In this document: in pieces, positions 31,586 through 40,877 of the stretch
Layout: each line of letters opens with the position of its first letter
Position numbering within the stretch: position 1 is the first letter of the stretch
Position numbers and translations under genes: made by a program
The notes under the pieces: generated by a model
What the model saw: the letters and a program-made list of their open reading frames with translations, nothing else
The model's database searches: none
What the model was told of the DNA's origin: nothing
Source of the DNA: Rhizobium sp.
Lineage (GTDB): Bacteria; Pseudomonadota; Alphaproteobacteria; Rhizobiales; Rhizobiaceae
NCBI GenBank assembly: GCA_028290545.1
Contig: JAQGJP010000011.1
Location: 1 to 64,000, forward strand
Reading direction: 5' to 3'
Length of the DNA stretch: 64,000 nt

Positions 31586-32820
31586 TCCGTGGGGTCGCCC
31601 GAGCTGCTGACCCGCGTGCGTATCTTCTGCACGAAGGAATAGACCGCCGGATTTTGCTTGATCATGGTCTTCAGCCTGGTCGCCATCTCTTCCTTGAGAG
31701 CCGCCAGCCTTCCGAGCGATGTCACCGGTATGGTCACGTTGACCTGGATGGTTTCCTCGGTGCACCACGAACTCTTGAAGGCCATGGCGCCGATACCGAA
31801 ATCGAACAGCCCGACATTTTCAGAGTTGTACTTCTCGATCATCAGATGAAAAAGCAATTCGCCCGGGCTGGCGTCCGTGGTCGGGCCGCTGCCGATCGAG
31901 CAGAACTGAACGATCACATGATCGCCCTTGCGCGACAGGCCGGCGACAGCCGGGACCTCGCCCGCAAACTCCCCGCCGGTCATCCGGATCGCATGCATGC
32001 GTAGCGGAAACTCGCTGGACGTCTGCGGGGCAACCACGGCGGAATGCAGGAATTTGCGCGTCTTGGTGCAGGCAAACGTGTTCGGCAATCCGAACTCGGC
32101 AAGCCGGGCTGCCTTCTGCGTGAAGAACAGGTCGAGGAGCTCGTGCCTTTCGGCGTCGGTTTCGGCAAAGATATGCTCGTAGCCGCCGAGTGCCTCAAGA
32201 CGGCGATGGCTGACACTGTACTTCTTCCGGCGGCGCTTTGCGTTCAATTGCGCCAGGGTTTCCGCGAAGGTCGATTTCAGCGGCAGCTGGAAAGCGCGAT
32301 TCTGGTTCTCGAACTGCGGCAGCATGGAAAACGGCAGCGGTCGCCCGCGCCATGTGCCCGGCATGTTGTTGAGGATGATGCAATCTGCGCCGGTGATCTT
32401 GTCGCGGATATCGGCGCCGATTGCCGCCATCATCTGTGGCGTTGCCGTATCGAGAAAAGCCTGGGACATCAGGCCTGAATTGATATTGGCATGATGAGCG
32501 CCGATGAATTCCGCCTTTGTGAACAGCTTGCCGCGGACAATTTCGAGCGGCAGGATGAAGGCCGGCGCCCCATCCATGCGGCCTTCGACGATCTGCAGCG
32601 GCCGTTGATAGGCATCGATCCAGGCCCGGCACCAGTCGTATCCCTGGTGCAGCGAATTGATATTCTCGGCGGCGAGCACTCGCCATTCCGATTCCAGCGG
32701 CTCCATCCGGGTGTGAACGGCGATAGATACCTTGTGCGACGCAGCCCGGCCATCGGCTCTGGCTTGGGGAAGGCCTGGTACCGGAGTGTCCTCGTAGTAA
32801 TCCACGTCTTTCAATTTCAT
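31567..32820 (-). CDS. FemAB/CelD-type GNAT acyltransferase
   Basis: A 417-residue acyltransferase of the GNAT_acetyltransf_6 type, related to cellulose-biosynthesis CelD/BcsL proteins. Features seen are the central basic LNAKRRRKKYSVSHRRLEALGG (split by a short break) and the C-terminal PGELLFHLMIEKYN, then FGIGAMAFKSSWC. It probably acylates a polysaccharide precursor, in keeping with the adjacent exopolysaccharide cluster. ATG 32820 is used; a GTG at 32835 preceded by GGGGAG is equally possible. Confidence 0.78.
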   Translation of the reverse strand: MKLKDVDYYEDTPVPGLPQARADGRAASHKVSIAVHTRMEPLESEWRVLAAENINSLHQGYDWCRAWIDAYQRPLQIVEGRMDGAPAFILPLEIVRGKLFTKAEFIGAHHANINSGLMSQAFLDTATPQMMAAIGADIRDKITGADCIILNNMPGTWRGRPLPFSMLPQFENQNRAFQLPLKSTFAETLAQLNAKRRRKKYSVSHRRLEALGGYEHIFAETDAERHELLDLFFTQKAARLAEFGLPNTFACTKTRKFLHSAVVAPQTSSEFPLRMHAIRMTGGEFAGEVPAVAGLSRKGDHVIVQFCSIGSGPTTDASPGELLFHLMIEKYNSENVGLFDFGIGAMAFKSSWCTEETIQVNVTIPVTSLGRLAALKEEMATRLKTMIKQNPAVYSFVQKIRTRVSSSGDPTEAKGED

Positions 32821-32939
32821 TTGCCCTGCGTGCACGGCAAAATGCTCCCCTAAGGATTTCTCATGGGGATTTCTAGCGTGGAACTCGCCGACAAAGAATT
32901 AACCAGGGAGCGGATGCAGGCCTATTTGAAAAAGCCTGG

Positions 32940-33170
32940 TTAACGGGTCGTTACCTGATCCTTGGGGCGATCTGCCTTGTGCATCCATTTGATAATCCAC
33001 ATGGCCGGCAGCACCCAGAGCAAACCGGTCACGAAGAAATACAGCAGATGAACCGACCAATGTGCCCGCCCCAGTGTTGCCGACGCAATTATCGTCGCCA
33101 GAAAGGCATAGGCAAGGACGAGAACGATGATCAGAACGGTGCCGATCAGTTTGCGGAGCGTCTTGGGCAT
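32940..33170 (-). CDS. DUF2842 membrane protein
   Basis: A 76-residue protein with two membrane helices (about residues 8-32 and 42-63) and the family-like FFVTGLLWVLPAMWIIKWM. DUF2842 proteins are common small alphaproteobacterial membrane proteins of unknown role, often beside the heme A synthase gene as here (divergent, 77 bases apart). Confidence 0.85.
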   Translation of the reverse strand: MPKTLRKLIGTVLIIVLVLAYAFLATIIASATLGRAHWSVHLLYFFVTGLLWVLPAMWIIKWMHKADRPKDQVTTR

Positions 33171-33247
33171 ATTGTCTCACATTCCGTGTTTTGGTCTTGC
33201 CTTGGCTGCGCCGGTATAGCAGAGCTTGGCCGAAAGGGATGATGACC

Positions 33248-34369
33248 ATGACCGACAGCGCAATAAACCTCGAAACCCGCGTTTTCAAGGAAATTAAGCG
33301 GATCGACAGCAACCGCCGGGCGGTGCGCATCTGGTTGATCGTCGTCGCATTGGCGATCCTGGCGCTTGTGCTTGTCGGCGGCGCCACGCGCCTGACCGAT
33401 TCCGGACTGTCGATCACCGAATGGAAGCCGATCCACGGGGTCATTCCGCCGCTGAATGCCGCCGAATGGCAAGAAGAATTCCAGCTATACCAGCGGATCC
33501 CCGAATATTCGCAGGTCAACAAGGGAATGACCGTCGAAGAGTTCAAGACCATCTTCTGGTGGGAATGGGCCCATCGGCTGATTGCCCGTTCGATCGGCGT
33601 CATCTTCGCCCTTCCGCTGCTGTTTTTCTGGTCCACCGGCCGGCTGGAAAGCCGGTTGAAATGGCCGCTTTTCGGTATTCTCTGTCTCGGCGGGTTGCAG
33701 GGAGCAATCGGCTGGTGGATGGTGTCGTCGGGATTGAGCAAGCGCGTCGATGTCAGCCAGTACAGGCTTGCCATCCATCTGATGGTCGCGTGTGTGATTT
33801 TCGCGTCCGTGACCTGGGTATGGCGGGCGCTGTCGTCGCATACCGGCCGAATGCTGCCCGGCGCCGGTCCGGCGGTCCTGGCAGGCGTGATCGTCTTGCT
33901 GGTGTTGCTGCAGATCTATCTCGGTGCGCTGGTGGCGGGACTGGACGCCGGCCTTGCCTATAATACCTGGCCATTGATGGACGGCGCACTAATTCCGGGC
34001 GGATTGCACTGGCACTCCGCATTCGATGATCCCAAGACCGTGCAGTTCCTGCACCGCATGAATGCCTATCTGCTGTTGGGGATGGCGTTGATACAATGGC
34101 TTTGGCTGGCGACGACATATCGCGGCACGACGCACGCCAACCGCGCCATGGTGTTCTTCGTTCTGGTCTGCCTGCAAGCGTTCCTCGGCATCACCACGCT
34201 CATTCTCGCCGGGATCACCACCGACTCGCAACCGGTCGCGCACATGCCGATCGGCTGGGCGCTCGCCCATCAGGGTTGTGCCATTCTGGTGCTGGGATTT
34301 GCGATTGCCCATTGGCGCGGTTTCTACGGCGAATACCCGCGTCCGACCGATGTCGCGCTCAGGGGCTGA
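33248..34369 (+). CDS. ctaA: Heme A synthase
   Basis: A 373-residue inner-membrane enzyme that oxidises the heme O methyl group to make heme A for cytochrome oxidase. About eight helices are visible with conserved heme-ligand His regions (EWAHRLIARSIG, QYRLAIHLMVA, FLHRMNAYLLL, AHQGCAIL) and the family motif GGATRLTDSGLSITEWKP. The ATG at 33248 is chosen because AAGGGA lies eight bases upstream; two ATGs just before it are too close to the ribosome site. Confidence 0.95.
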   Translation: MTDSAINLETRVFKEIKRIDSNRRAVRIWLIVVALAILALVLVGGATRLTDSGLSITEWKPIHGVIPPLNAAEWQEEFQLYQRIPEYSQVNKGMTVEEFKTIFWWEWAHRLIARSIGVIFALPLLFFWSTGRLESRLKWPLFGILCLGGLQGAIGWWMVSSGLSKRVDVSQYRLAIHLMVACVIFASVTWVWRALSSHTGRMLPGAGPAVLAGVIVLLVLLQIYLGALVAGLDAGLAYNTWPLMDGALIPGGLHWHSAFDDPKTVQFLHRMNAYLLLGMALIQWLWLATTYRGTTHANRAMVFFVLVCLQAFLGITTLILAGITTDSQPVAHMPIGWALAHQGCAILVLGFAIAHWRGFYGEYPRPTDVALRG

Positions 34370-34376
34370 AGCCCCT
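34361..34376 (+). terminator. Short hairpin at the ctaA stop codon
   Basis: AGGGGC/GCCCCT with loop TGAA spans the ctaA stop, followed by TGACTACTGTTTCTT. This is a weak terminator candidate between convergent genes. Confidence 0.35.
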
Positions 34377-34378
34377 GA

Positions 34379-34858
34379 CTACTGTTTCTTCATTGTGAAA
34401 ATGCGGTTGTCGAGGCCGAAAAGCAGGGTTGATGCATCGCGCAGATGCAGGCTGATTTCCGAGCAGCCCTGAAACAGCGTTGGCACCGGCTCGGACGTGA
34501 AGCCGAGTTCCCGCGCCAGTTTGCTGGCCTTTGCCTCGTCGTAGGCGCCTGCGGGGTCTTTTGGATCGGCGGCGAGGCCCCCCTCGAACAGACCCGCAAA
34601 CGGCAAAGTCTCGACAGTAACCTCAGTTTTGCCGCATCCCAGCAGTTCCGGTCCCTTGATCGAATCCCGCGCGATCGCCACGAGCGTGTTGACGTAGCGC
34701 TCCTCGTCGTCGGTGATCATCGGCCTGGCGGGATCTTCCCATGGCGCGTGTATGGCACCGGTGATCTTCCAGGTTCCAGCAAACGGAAAATCGTCCGCAT
34801 GCGCCAAAGCGGCGGGCATCAGGAATATCGCAAGTGCGGCAAGGTGGCGGATCGACAA
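34379..34858 (-). CDS. Periplasmic protein of unknown function
   Basis: A 159-residue exported protein. A clear signal peptide (MSIRHLAALAIFLMPAALAHA) precedes the mature DDFPFAGTWKITGA, a lipocalin-like start. Two Cys (LLGCGK and LFQGCSE) could form a disulfide. It starts at TTG with GGAGA six bases upstream. It is the last gene downstream of luxI, separated by a small Cys-rich ORF, so it may be under quorum-sensing control; that is inferred from position only. Confidence 0.75.
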   Translation of the reverse strand: MSIRHLAALAIFLMPAALAHADDFPFAGTWKITGAIHAPWEDPARPMITDDEERYVNTLVAIARDSIKGPELLGCGKTEVTVETLPFAGLFEGGLAADPKDPAGAYDEAKASKLARELGFTSEPVPTLFQGCSEISLHLRDASTLLFGLDNRIFTMKKQ

Positions 34859-34859
34859 T

Positions 34860-35003
34860 TCAACTCTCCGGATCGGCGCCCGGCGTTTGCGGGCTGACTA
34901 GCAACGGACAGGCGCCGCATTGATGGCGAACTAATGTCGATCCGTTCGTCCGGTCAAGGAAATAAAAGACGCAGCCCGTGCAGCCACGTCCTCCTTGCTC
35001 CAT
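34860..35003 (-). CDS. Small Cys-rich ORF between luxI and the periplasmic protein gene
   Basis: A 47-residue ORF with two CxxC pairs (GCTGC near residue 10 and QCGAC near residue 33), a possible small zinc ribbon or redox protein. It begins 13 bases after the luxI stop and its TGA ends one base before the next gene's TTG, a very tight fit. The ribosome site is poor, so it may not be translated. Confidence 0.4.
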   Translation of the reverse strand: MEQGGRGCTGCVFYFLDRTNGSTLVRHQCGACPLLVSPQTPGADPES

Positions 35004-35016
35004 CTTGTGCACGGAT

Positions 35017-35760
35017 TCAGTTTGACTTGCCGCCGGATAATTCGCGCATCGCGGCGAAATCGACATCCGGCTGGAAGATCGGCTCGACATTGGCATTGGC
35101 CGCCAAACCGGGCAGACGGCGCAATTCGCCGCGTCCGACCACCGGATTGACCAAGCCCCTGTCGATGCTCAATACGCTCTGATTGATGCCGAACAGCTGA
35201 TGATGACGATCGAGCGCCGCTCGCGTCGCGCCGATATAGACGGGGACCACCGGCACATTGTTGATCATCCGCGGCGTATTCAACGTGTCCACCTCATAGC
35301 CGGTTTCCAGCATCCAGGTGACCAGCTTGGGATGCGTCTCGACAATCATGCCCTGAATGCCGGAGAGCAGGCAGAATTCCAGCACGCCGGTGATCAACAT
35401 ATGCGATGGCTGGAAACCGTCGATCTTGGCCGCCTTGTCGTCGGCAATGCACCGTGTCCATTCATAGATGTTTTCAGCCCTCGGCCAGTCATGTCCCTCC
35501 ATGATTTCCGGGTAGACATCGGAAAGCAGATGTGGACGCGATGTGCGCAGCAGCCGCGTATAGCCGGCGATATCGCCGCCGCTAAGGGCCACAAGATGAA
35601 TGGCGTCCTCGGTATCGAAGCGGTCCATTTCGCGACCGTCATCCGAGCGGAGCTCCTTCCAACCCAGTCTTTCGACGAATTGTCTGTGTCTGAAGCGCCA
35701 GACCTTTTCCATGAGGTCCGGGTATTCTTCGGCGTTTTGCGCAGTCAGAATATGTATCAT
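35017..35760 (-). CDS. LuxI-family acyl-homoserine-lactone synthase
   Basis: A 247-residue autoinducer synthase, which joins S-adenosylmethionine and acyl-ACP. The conserved core is present: VWRFRHRQFVERLGW, DRFDTEDAIHLVA, the GYTRLLRTSRPHLL strand and YEWTRCI. The length and C-terminal extension are as in rhizobial synthases. The acyl chain cannot be predicted. GGGGA lies nine bases before the ATG and is sequestered in a hairpin. The LuxR-type gene is directly upstream on the same strand. Confidence 0.93.
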   Translation of the reverse strand: MIHILTAQNAEEYPDLMEKVWRFRHRQFVERLGWKELRSDDGREMDRFDTEDAIHLVALSGGDIAGYTRLLRTSRPHLLSDVYPEIMEGHDWPRAENIYEWTRCIADDKAAKIDGFQPSHMLITGVLEFCLLSGIQGMIVETHPKLVTWMLETGYEVDTLNTPRMINNVPVVPVYIGATRAALDRHHQLFGINQSVLSIDRGLVNPVVGRGELRRLPGLAANANVEPIFQPDVDFAAMRELSGGKSN

Positions 35761-35769
35761 GGTTCAAAT

Positions 35770-35787
35770 CCCCTAAAAAAGCAGGGG
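35770..35787 (-). promoter_or_regulatory. Inverted repeat masking the luxI ribosome site
   Basis: On the minus strand CCCCT and AGGGG pair around the loop GCTTTTTT, and the AGGGG is the luxI Shine-Dalgarno. The element could be a translational control hairpin or, as an 18-base dyad, a lux-box-like operator. Confidence 0.45.
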
Positions 35788-35842
35788 TTTTTTCGCCGAA
35801 ACGATGATTACAATCTATGGGCAGATTTACCCGATTGACAGA

Positions 35843-36577
35843 TTAGCGAATGAGGCCGGCCCGTATCGTTTCTGCAACGAGTTGGGTCCGGTTCGTTGTG
35901 TTCATTTTGCGTTGAGCATTTTCGAGGATGTGAGAAACAGTCCGCTCGGAAATTCCAAGAATAGTTGAAATCTCCCACGCAGTTTTACCTTCAGAACACC
36001 ACGAGATACACTCTTTTTCGCGCGGAGTAAGGTTAACACTTCGTTTAAGGAGCGGAGTTTTTCCTCCGGTTTTGAGCTCCTTGATTTTGTTATGCGCGTA
36101 TATCGATATCATATGCAGCGCACCCCGAGCCTCTGCCGACAAGTCAATATTATCGGATGCATAGGTGACAATAGCGCGGAAGCCCCTGATCGAATGGATG
36201 GGAACACTGAAGCCATCGACGAAACCGAAATCCTTGGCCTCGCGCATGAAGTCCATGCCCTTGCGATCGACATTGATTTTCTGCAATTCGTCCGACCAGA
36301 CGAAAGCGTTGTCGGACAGCAGGGTGCGTTGGATCACCGGGTCGATGCGCACATAACCGTTATCCATGTAACGCTGCGACCATTCCGGCGGCCAGCCGTT
36401 CATCAGGATATAGGGATCGATCTTTTCGTGCGGCTCGGGGATACCCGATATCGCGAACGAACCGAGCCCGAAGAAATCCGTCACTTTGGCGAGCTGAGCG
36501 AACGCCTCGTTGTCGGATACGACGCTTTCGAGCGATTCCACAAAATCGAACATCACATTGGCAATGGCTGACCGCAT
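35843..36577 (-). CDS. LuxR-family quorum-sensing regulator
   Basis: A 244-residue AHL-responsive regulator. The N-terminal autoinducer domain contains the expected tryptophans and tyrosines (GWPPEWSQRYMDNGY, then DPVIQRT). The C-terminal HTH has LTPREKECISWCSEGKTAWEI followed by ERTVSHILENAQRKMN. It is immediately upstream of luxI (82-base gap), so it is the likely partner regulator for that signal. Confidence 0.92.
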   Translation of the reverse strand: MRSAIANVMFDFVESLESVVSDNEAFAQLAKVTDFFGLGSFAISGIPEPHEKIDPYILMNGWPPEWSQRYMDNGYVRIDPVIQRTLLSDNAFVWSDELQKINVDRKGMDFMREAKDFGFVDGFSVPIHSIRGFRAIVTYASDNIDLSAEARGALHMISIYAHNKIKELKTGGKTPLLKRSVNLTPREKECISWCSEGKTAWEISTILGISERTVSHILENAQRKMNTTNRTQLVAETIRAGLIR

Positions 36578-36721
36578 GCTGTCCCGCTCTCGATTTGACG
36601 GTGATATGCTTACCTGTCTAACACATCTCCTGGCGGTTTAGAACCCGATAGGCGGCTATGTGAATTCTCATGCGGATTAAGGGAAACGCGGCGTTAGCAG
36701 GCTGTTCTTTCCGTACGCCGC

Positions 36722-37654
36722 TTACGCGCTCAGCATCAGGTCCATGTTCTGGACCGCGGCGCCGGAGGCGCCCTTACCAAGGTTGTCGAGCAGAGCCACG
36801 AGATTGACATGCTCGCTGCCGGGCTGGCCGAAGACATAGAGCTTCATCGTGTCCTTGCCGGCAAGTCCGACCGCATCAACGCGTTGCAGGCTGGCGGCGG
36901 CATCGAGCGCGACCACCTCGACCACCGACTGGCCGGCATAATGATCGGCGAGGGCCGCGTGGACGGTTTCCACCGACGCACCATCCGCGAGATCATCGAC
37001 ATGCAGCGGCACCTGCACGATCATTCCCTGCGGGAAGCGGCCGACGGAGGGCGAGAAAAGCGGCGCGCGCTTCAGCAAGCCATGAATCTTCATTTCCGGC
37101 ACATGCTTGTGCTTCAGCGACAGGCCGTAGAGGAAATGCGGTGAGGCGATATGCTCGGGATTGGCCTCGTCTTCCATCTGCGCGATCAACTGCTTGCCAC
37201 CGCCGGTATAGCCTGACACGGCGTTGACGGTCAGCGCATGATCCTCGGCCAGGATGCCGGCCATCCGCAGCGGCCGCACCAGTCCGATCGCACCTGTGGG
37301 GTAACAGCCGGGATTGGCGACGTAGCGCGCGCCGCGGATTCTTGCGGATTGCGCCGCGTCCATTTCGGCAAAGCCATAGGCCCAGTCCGGATGCACGCGG
37401 AATGCTGTCGATGTATCGATGATCCGCACGTTATTGTTGGCTGCGGTCATTTCGACAGCCTGCTTCGATGCGTCGTCCGGCAGGCAAAGAATGGCAATAT
37501 CGGCCGCATTCAACAGATCCTCGCGCATCTGCGGATTACGCCGCTCCGACTCCGGGATCGATAGAAGCTCGACGTCGGCGCGGGTCGCCATGCGCGAACG
37601 GATCTGCAGGCCGGTTGTACCATGTTCGCCATCAATGAAGATCTTCGGTTTCAT
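36722..37654 (-). CDS. argC: N-acetyl-gamma-glutamyl-phosphate reductase (short type)
   Basis: A 310-residue arginine-biosynthesis enzyme that reduces N-acetylglutamyl phosphate to the semialdehyde. The nucleotide-binding [12 protein letters not shown] is at the N-terminus and the catalytic Cys117 is in ANPGCYPTG. The length and the GEHGTTG motif fit the type-2 ArgC of alphaproteobacteria. It lies near rplM-rpsI and speB, a common rhizobial neighbourhood. Confidence 0.95.
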   Translation of the reverse strand: MKPKIFIDGEHGTTGLQIRSRMATRADVELLSIPESERRNPQMREDLLNAADIAILCLPDDASKQAVEMTAANNNVRIIDTSTAFRVHPDWAYGFAEMDAAQSARIRGARYVANPGCYPTGAIGLVRPLRMAGILAEDHALTVNAVSGYTGGGKQLIAQMEDEANPEHIASPHFLYGLSLKHKHVPEMKIHGLLKRAPLFSPSVGRFPQGMIVQVPLHVDDLADGASVETVHAALADHYAGQSVVEVVALDAAASLQRVDAVGLAGKDTMKLYVFGQPGSEHVNLVALLDNLGKGASGAAVQNMDLMLSA

Positions 37655-37822
37655 TTTGACCCGCCAGTGTTTCGATTTGGATATGAACGCGCCTACCGCG
37701 CCAACTGCTGTGCCGATATAGTTTTGATTTAACCCTAACGCAACAAAAGCCGCGGCATCTATTTTAAACCCCTGCGTTAGATGACATTTTCATGACAGAC
37801 GAGTTCTTATGGAGCATAAGTC

Positions 37823-39517
37823 ATGGCGCATGTCCCTTCGGTCGTTCAGCAGCCCCTGCGCTATTTGCTGCACCCTGCAGCGGTCATTCTGGCAGCAATC
37901 GGCTATTCAGCGCTCGTTTATTACTTCGATACGCGCTGGCGCTTCCTACCTTATAATATCGCGGCGACTTTTGTGCTTGCATCCATTTTTTTTCTTACGT
38001 CGCGCCGACCGTTTTTCTCTTTCTATGGCGCGGCTTTGCTGGCGCTTTTCCTGACTTTGGTTTCGCTGGTAAAATTTCAGTTCAAGGGAATTGCGCTCCA
38101 TATCTACGATTTCATTTTCACGGGCTCGGACGGCTCGATCATTTCATTTCTGCTGACATACTATTTCTCGTTGGTCGCGACCGCAGTCCTGGCCCTTGTG
38201 GCTATTTTCATTTTGCTGACAACGCTGTTCCTGCTGGAAAAGCCTGCCCGGTTCAATGTCGCGGTACGGGTTCCCGTGGTGGTGCTCGGAATCATCGCGG
38301 CGGTGATTGCCTATCAGCCGACCAAGCGCGATGCCGACTTCCTGCCCTTCATCGGCGGCTACAACGCCTCGGCATTCTTCCTGTCGCTCTGGCATGTACC
38401 GAGCCTGGTCAAGCGGCTGCCGCTTGCCGAAAAGATTGAACATATCAAAATCGACAAGCCCTTCGCCGATACAGTCAATTGCACCGCGAACAGCAAGAAG
38501 CCCGATTTCTTTCTGGTGCTTTCGGAAAGCCAGACTTCGCCGCTCGTGCTGCCGCAGCTTTCGATCCCGGCGAAGGACGTCGATACGTTCCGGTCCGGCG
38601 ACGGCAAGATCAAGCCGCTGTTTGTCGAGATTTTTGGCGGCGGCACGTGGATGACCAACTTCTCGGTGCTCACGGGCCTCTCCTCGGCCGATCTCGGCTG
38701 GCAGGGTCCCTATGTCAACCAGTTGCTCGAAGGCAAGGTGAAGGGCGGGCTGCCCGAGGTGCTGAGCCGCTGCGGCTACCGCACCGTCGCTATCATGCCG
38801 ATGGCATACCACTCGGTGAATGAGGGGCCGTTTCTCAATTCCCTCGGCTTCCAGGAAATCTACGATTCCGGCGCGATGAACATGCCGGTCATGGGTATTC
38901 GCGACGCCAATTATTTCGACTATGCGGAGCAGTTGATCGCCAAACATCGCAAGGAAGACAAGCGGCCGCTGTTCCTGCTGGTCCAGACCATGTTCACGCA
39001 TTCGCCCTACGATCACGCGCTCCTGCAAGACGAGGCAACACCACCGCATGTCTATGCGGAGAATCCCCAGGCGAATGAATACATGCGCCGCGTTTCAGCC
39101 TCGCGTTCCGACCTGATGCGCTATGTGGAACAGAGAAGACGCACTCCTGGCGACGATGGCAGTGTGTTCGCCGAATTCGGCGACCATCAGTCGGTGGCGA
39201 CGCGCGACTACGTCCTCGATCGGATTTCAGACGACAGTCCATTCACCGACTTCCGTTCGGCCGTATATGAGACCTTCTACTCGGTGCATGGCTTCGGGGT
39301 CGATATCGACTACAGCCAGCTTGGACAGGTCGAGGACGTGCCATTCCTGACAGCGCGTCTCCTCGCCGCCGCCAAGCTGCCGACGTCACCCGTTTTTGAG
39401 GATCTTCGCCGCCTCAGCGATGTCTGCCGCGGGAAATTCCATACCTGCGACAATCGTCAGGAAGTGGATGCGCATCTCAAGAAGCGCGTCGATGCCGGTC
39501 TTCTGGCTCTCGATTGA
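37823..39517 (+). CDS. Sulfatase-fold membrane protein (LTA-synthase/phosphoethanolamine-transferase-like)
   Basis: A 564-residue protein. Five N-terminal membrane helices (to about residue 165) precede a periplasmic alkaline-phosphatase-superfamily domain, with DFFLVLSESQTS, a nucleophile region GGGTWMTNFSVLTGLSS, and FGDHQSVATRDY as the C-terminal metal site. Such enzymes transfer phospho-alcohol groups to envelope glycans or glycolipids. The substrate is unknown, possibly polysaccharide or LPS decoration. GGAG lies nine bases before the ATG. Confidence 0.82.
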   Translation: MAHVPSVVQQPLRYLLHPAAVILAAIGYSALVYYFDTRWRFLPYNIAATFVLASIFFLTSRRPFFSFYGAALLALFLTLVSLVKFQFKGIALHIYDFIFTGSDGSIISFLLTYYFSLVATAVLALVAIFILLTTLFLLEKPARFNVAVRVPVVVLGIIAAVIAYQPTKRDADFLPFIGGYNASAFFLSLWHVPSLVKRLPLAEKIEHIKIDKPFADTVNCTANSKKPDFFLVLSESQTSPLVLPQLSIPAKDVDTFRSGDGKIKPLFVEIFGGGTWMTNFSVLTGLSSADLGWQGPYVNQLLEGKVKGGLPEVLSRCGYRTVAIMPMAYHSVNEGPFLNSLGFQEIYDSGAMNMPVMGIRDANYFDYAEQLIAKHRKEDKRPLFLLVQTMFTHSPYDHALLQDEATPPHVYAENPQANEYMRRVSASRSDLMRYVEQRRRTPGDDGSVFAEFGDHQSVATRDYVLDRISDDSPFTDFRSAVYETFYSVHGFGVDIDYSQLGQVEDVPFLTARLLAAAKLPTSPVFEDLRRLSDVCRGKFHTCDNRQEVDAHLKKRVDAGLLALD

Positions 39518-39537
39518 AACGCCATAATTTCAGAGTC

Positions 39538-39571
39538 TTGGCTCGGAAAGTGACAGCACTTTCCGAGCCAA
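39538..39571. terminator. 14-bp hairpin between convergent genes
   Basis: A perfect 14-bp stem (TTGGCTCGGAAAGT/ACTTTCCGAGCCAA) with a 6-base loop lies in the 76-base gap where two genes converge. It is a likely bidirectional terminator, though neither side has a long U-tract. Confidence 0.6.
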
Positions 39572-39593
39572 TTGAATCAATGTCCGAAAGCGG

Positions 39594-40544
39594 TCAGCCT
39601 CGCTGGTATTTCTCGGCTCTCAGGCCGAGAACGTACATGGCCACCGTCGATGCGGCGATGGAGGTGATCTGTGCGTGGTCATAGGGCGGGGAGACCTCGA
39701 CGACGTCGGACCCCTTGATGTCGAGCCCGCCGAGCTGGCGGATCACCGACAGCATCTTGGCACTAGACGGACCGCCCGAGACAGGCGTGCCGGTGCCCGG
39801 CGCATAGGCCGGATCAAGGCAATCGATATCGAAGGTCAGATAGCACGGCCGATCGCCGACGCGGTCGATGATCGCATTGGCGATCTGGGCCGCGTTCATG
39901 TCCTCGATTTCATGACCAAACAGGATCTTCAGTCCGCAATCGTCCGGGGCCTTGGTGCGGATGCCGATCTGAATCGAACGCGCCGTGTCGATCACGCCAT
40001 CGCGTGCAGCACGGCCGACGAAAGAGCCATGATCGATACGCCGTGCCTCGTCGAACCAGGTATCCTGATGCGCGTCGAACTGGATCAGGGCCAGCGGGCC
40101 GTATTTCGCTGCATGCGCCTTGAGCAGTGGCCAGGTAATGTAGTGGTCGCCGCCAAGCGTATAGAGGAACGCGCCGGATTTGAGAATCTTCGATGCCTCC
40201 TTCTCGATCGCCGCAGGAGTTTTCTGATGATCGCCGTAGTCGAGCAGGCAATCGCCGTAATCGATCACGGCCATGTTCTCGAACAGATCGATATTGAAGG
40301 GATATTGCGGATCGTTGTCGAAAATCGCCGAGGCCTCGCGGATGGCGCGCGGTCCGAAGCGGGTGCCGGGCCGGTTGGAAACGGCGGCATCGAACGGAAT
40401 GCCCCAGACGACCGCATCGACGCCGGCAAGGCTTTTGGTATATTTGCGCTTCATGAATGACAGCGCGCCCGCGTAGGTCGGGTCGGTGCCCGGCCCCTTG
40501 AGAGATCTAGCGGTGAAAGCGTTGTCGATGGTTCTGCTTGGCAT
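39594..40544 (-). CDS. speB: Agmatinase/ureohydrolase
   Basis: A 316-residue Mn-dependent ureohydrolase. The metal ligands are visible in GGDHYITWP, DAHQDTW and FDIDCLDPAYAPGTGTP. It converts agmatine to putrescine and urea, though guanidino-acid relatives share these motifs. The ATG at 40544 matches the family's usual N-terminus; the upstream extension is spurious. It is in the rplM-rpsI/argC neighbourhood. Confidence 0.9.
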   Translation of the reverse strand: MPSRTIDNAFTARSLKGPGTDPTYAGALSFMKRKYTKSLAGVDAVVWGIPFDAAVSNRPGTRFGPRAIREASAIFDNDPQYPFNIDLFENMAVIDYGDCLLDYGDHQKTPAAIEKEASKILKSGAFLYTLGGDHYITWPLLKAHAAKYGPLALIQFDAHQDTWFDEARRIDHGSFVGRAARDGVIDTARSIQIGIRTKAPDDCGLKILFGHEIEDMNAAQIANAIIDRVGDRPCYLTFDIDCLDPAYAPGTGTPVSGGPSSAKMLSVIRQLGGLDIKGSDVVEVSPPYDHAQITSIAASTVAMYVLGLRAEKYQRG

Positions 40545-40877
40545 GGTGAATCTCTGGCTGTGGCGAAGGCACCAGCTAAGTCGAAAATCGGCGGCAACGC
40601 AATCGCCTTCCCATCGCTTTGAATGGCTGCGCTGGTGGGAGCCCTGACGCTGCTGGGCTCGGCGCCGCATGACGGGGAGTGCCGGCAGCCTTTGATGATC
40701 CGATGATGGAGAGTCTCTCAAGACGCTGGAATTTCAGGCTTTCACTGTACAAAAAATGGCTGCACCGCCTGCTTGGGATTGTACTTAAATATTTGATTAT
40801 AATAGATAAAACAATTTTTTGAAATGCGGAACCAAATGGCCGTGAATTGGTTTTTATTGCGTTAAAGGAGACCATTC
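40545..40877. other. Intergenic region upstream of speB and the DUF982 gene
   Basis: A 333-base divergent gap. The left two thirds, next to speB, have ordinary GC content and no supported ORF or structure. The right third is AT-rich and holds a promoter candidate for the DUF982 gene. Confidence 0.5.
40773..40803 (+). promoter_or_regulatory. Promoter candidate for the DUF982 gene
   Basis: A perfect TATAAT (40798-40803) lies in an AT-rich tract, with TTGGGA (40773-40778) 19 bases upstream as a -35 candidate and about 75 bases of leader to the ATG. The -10 is convincing; the -35 is not. Confidence 0.4.
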
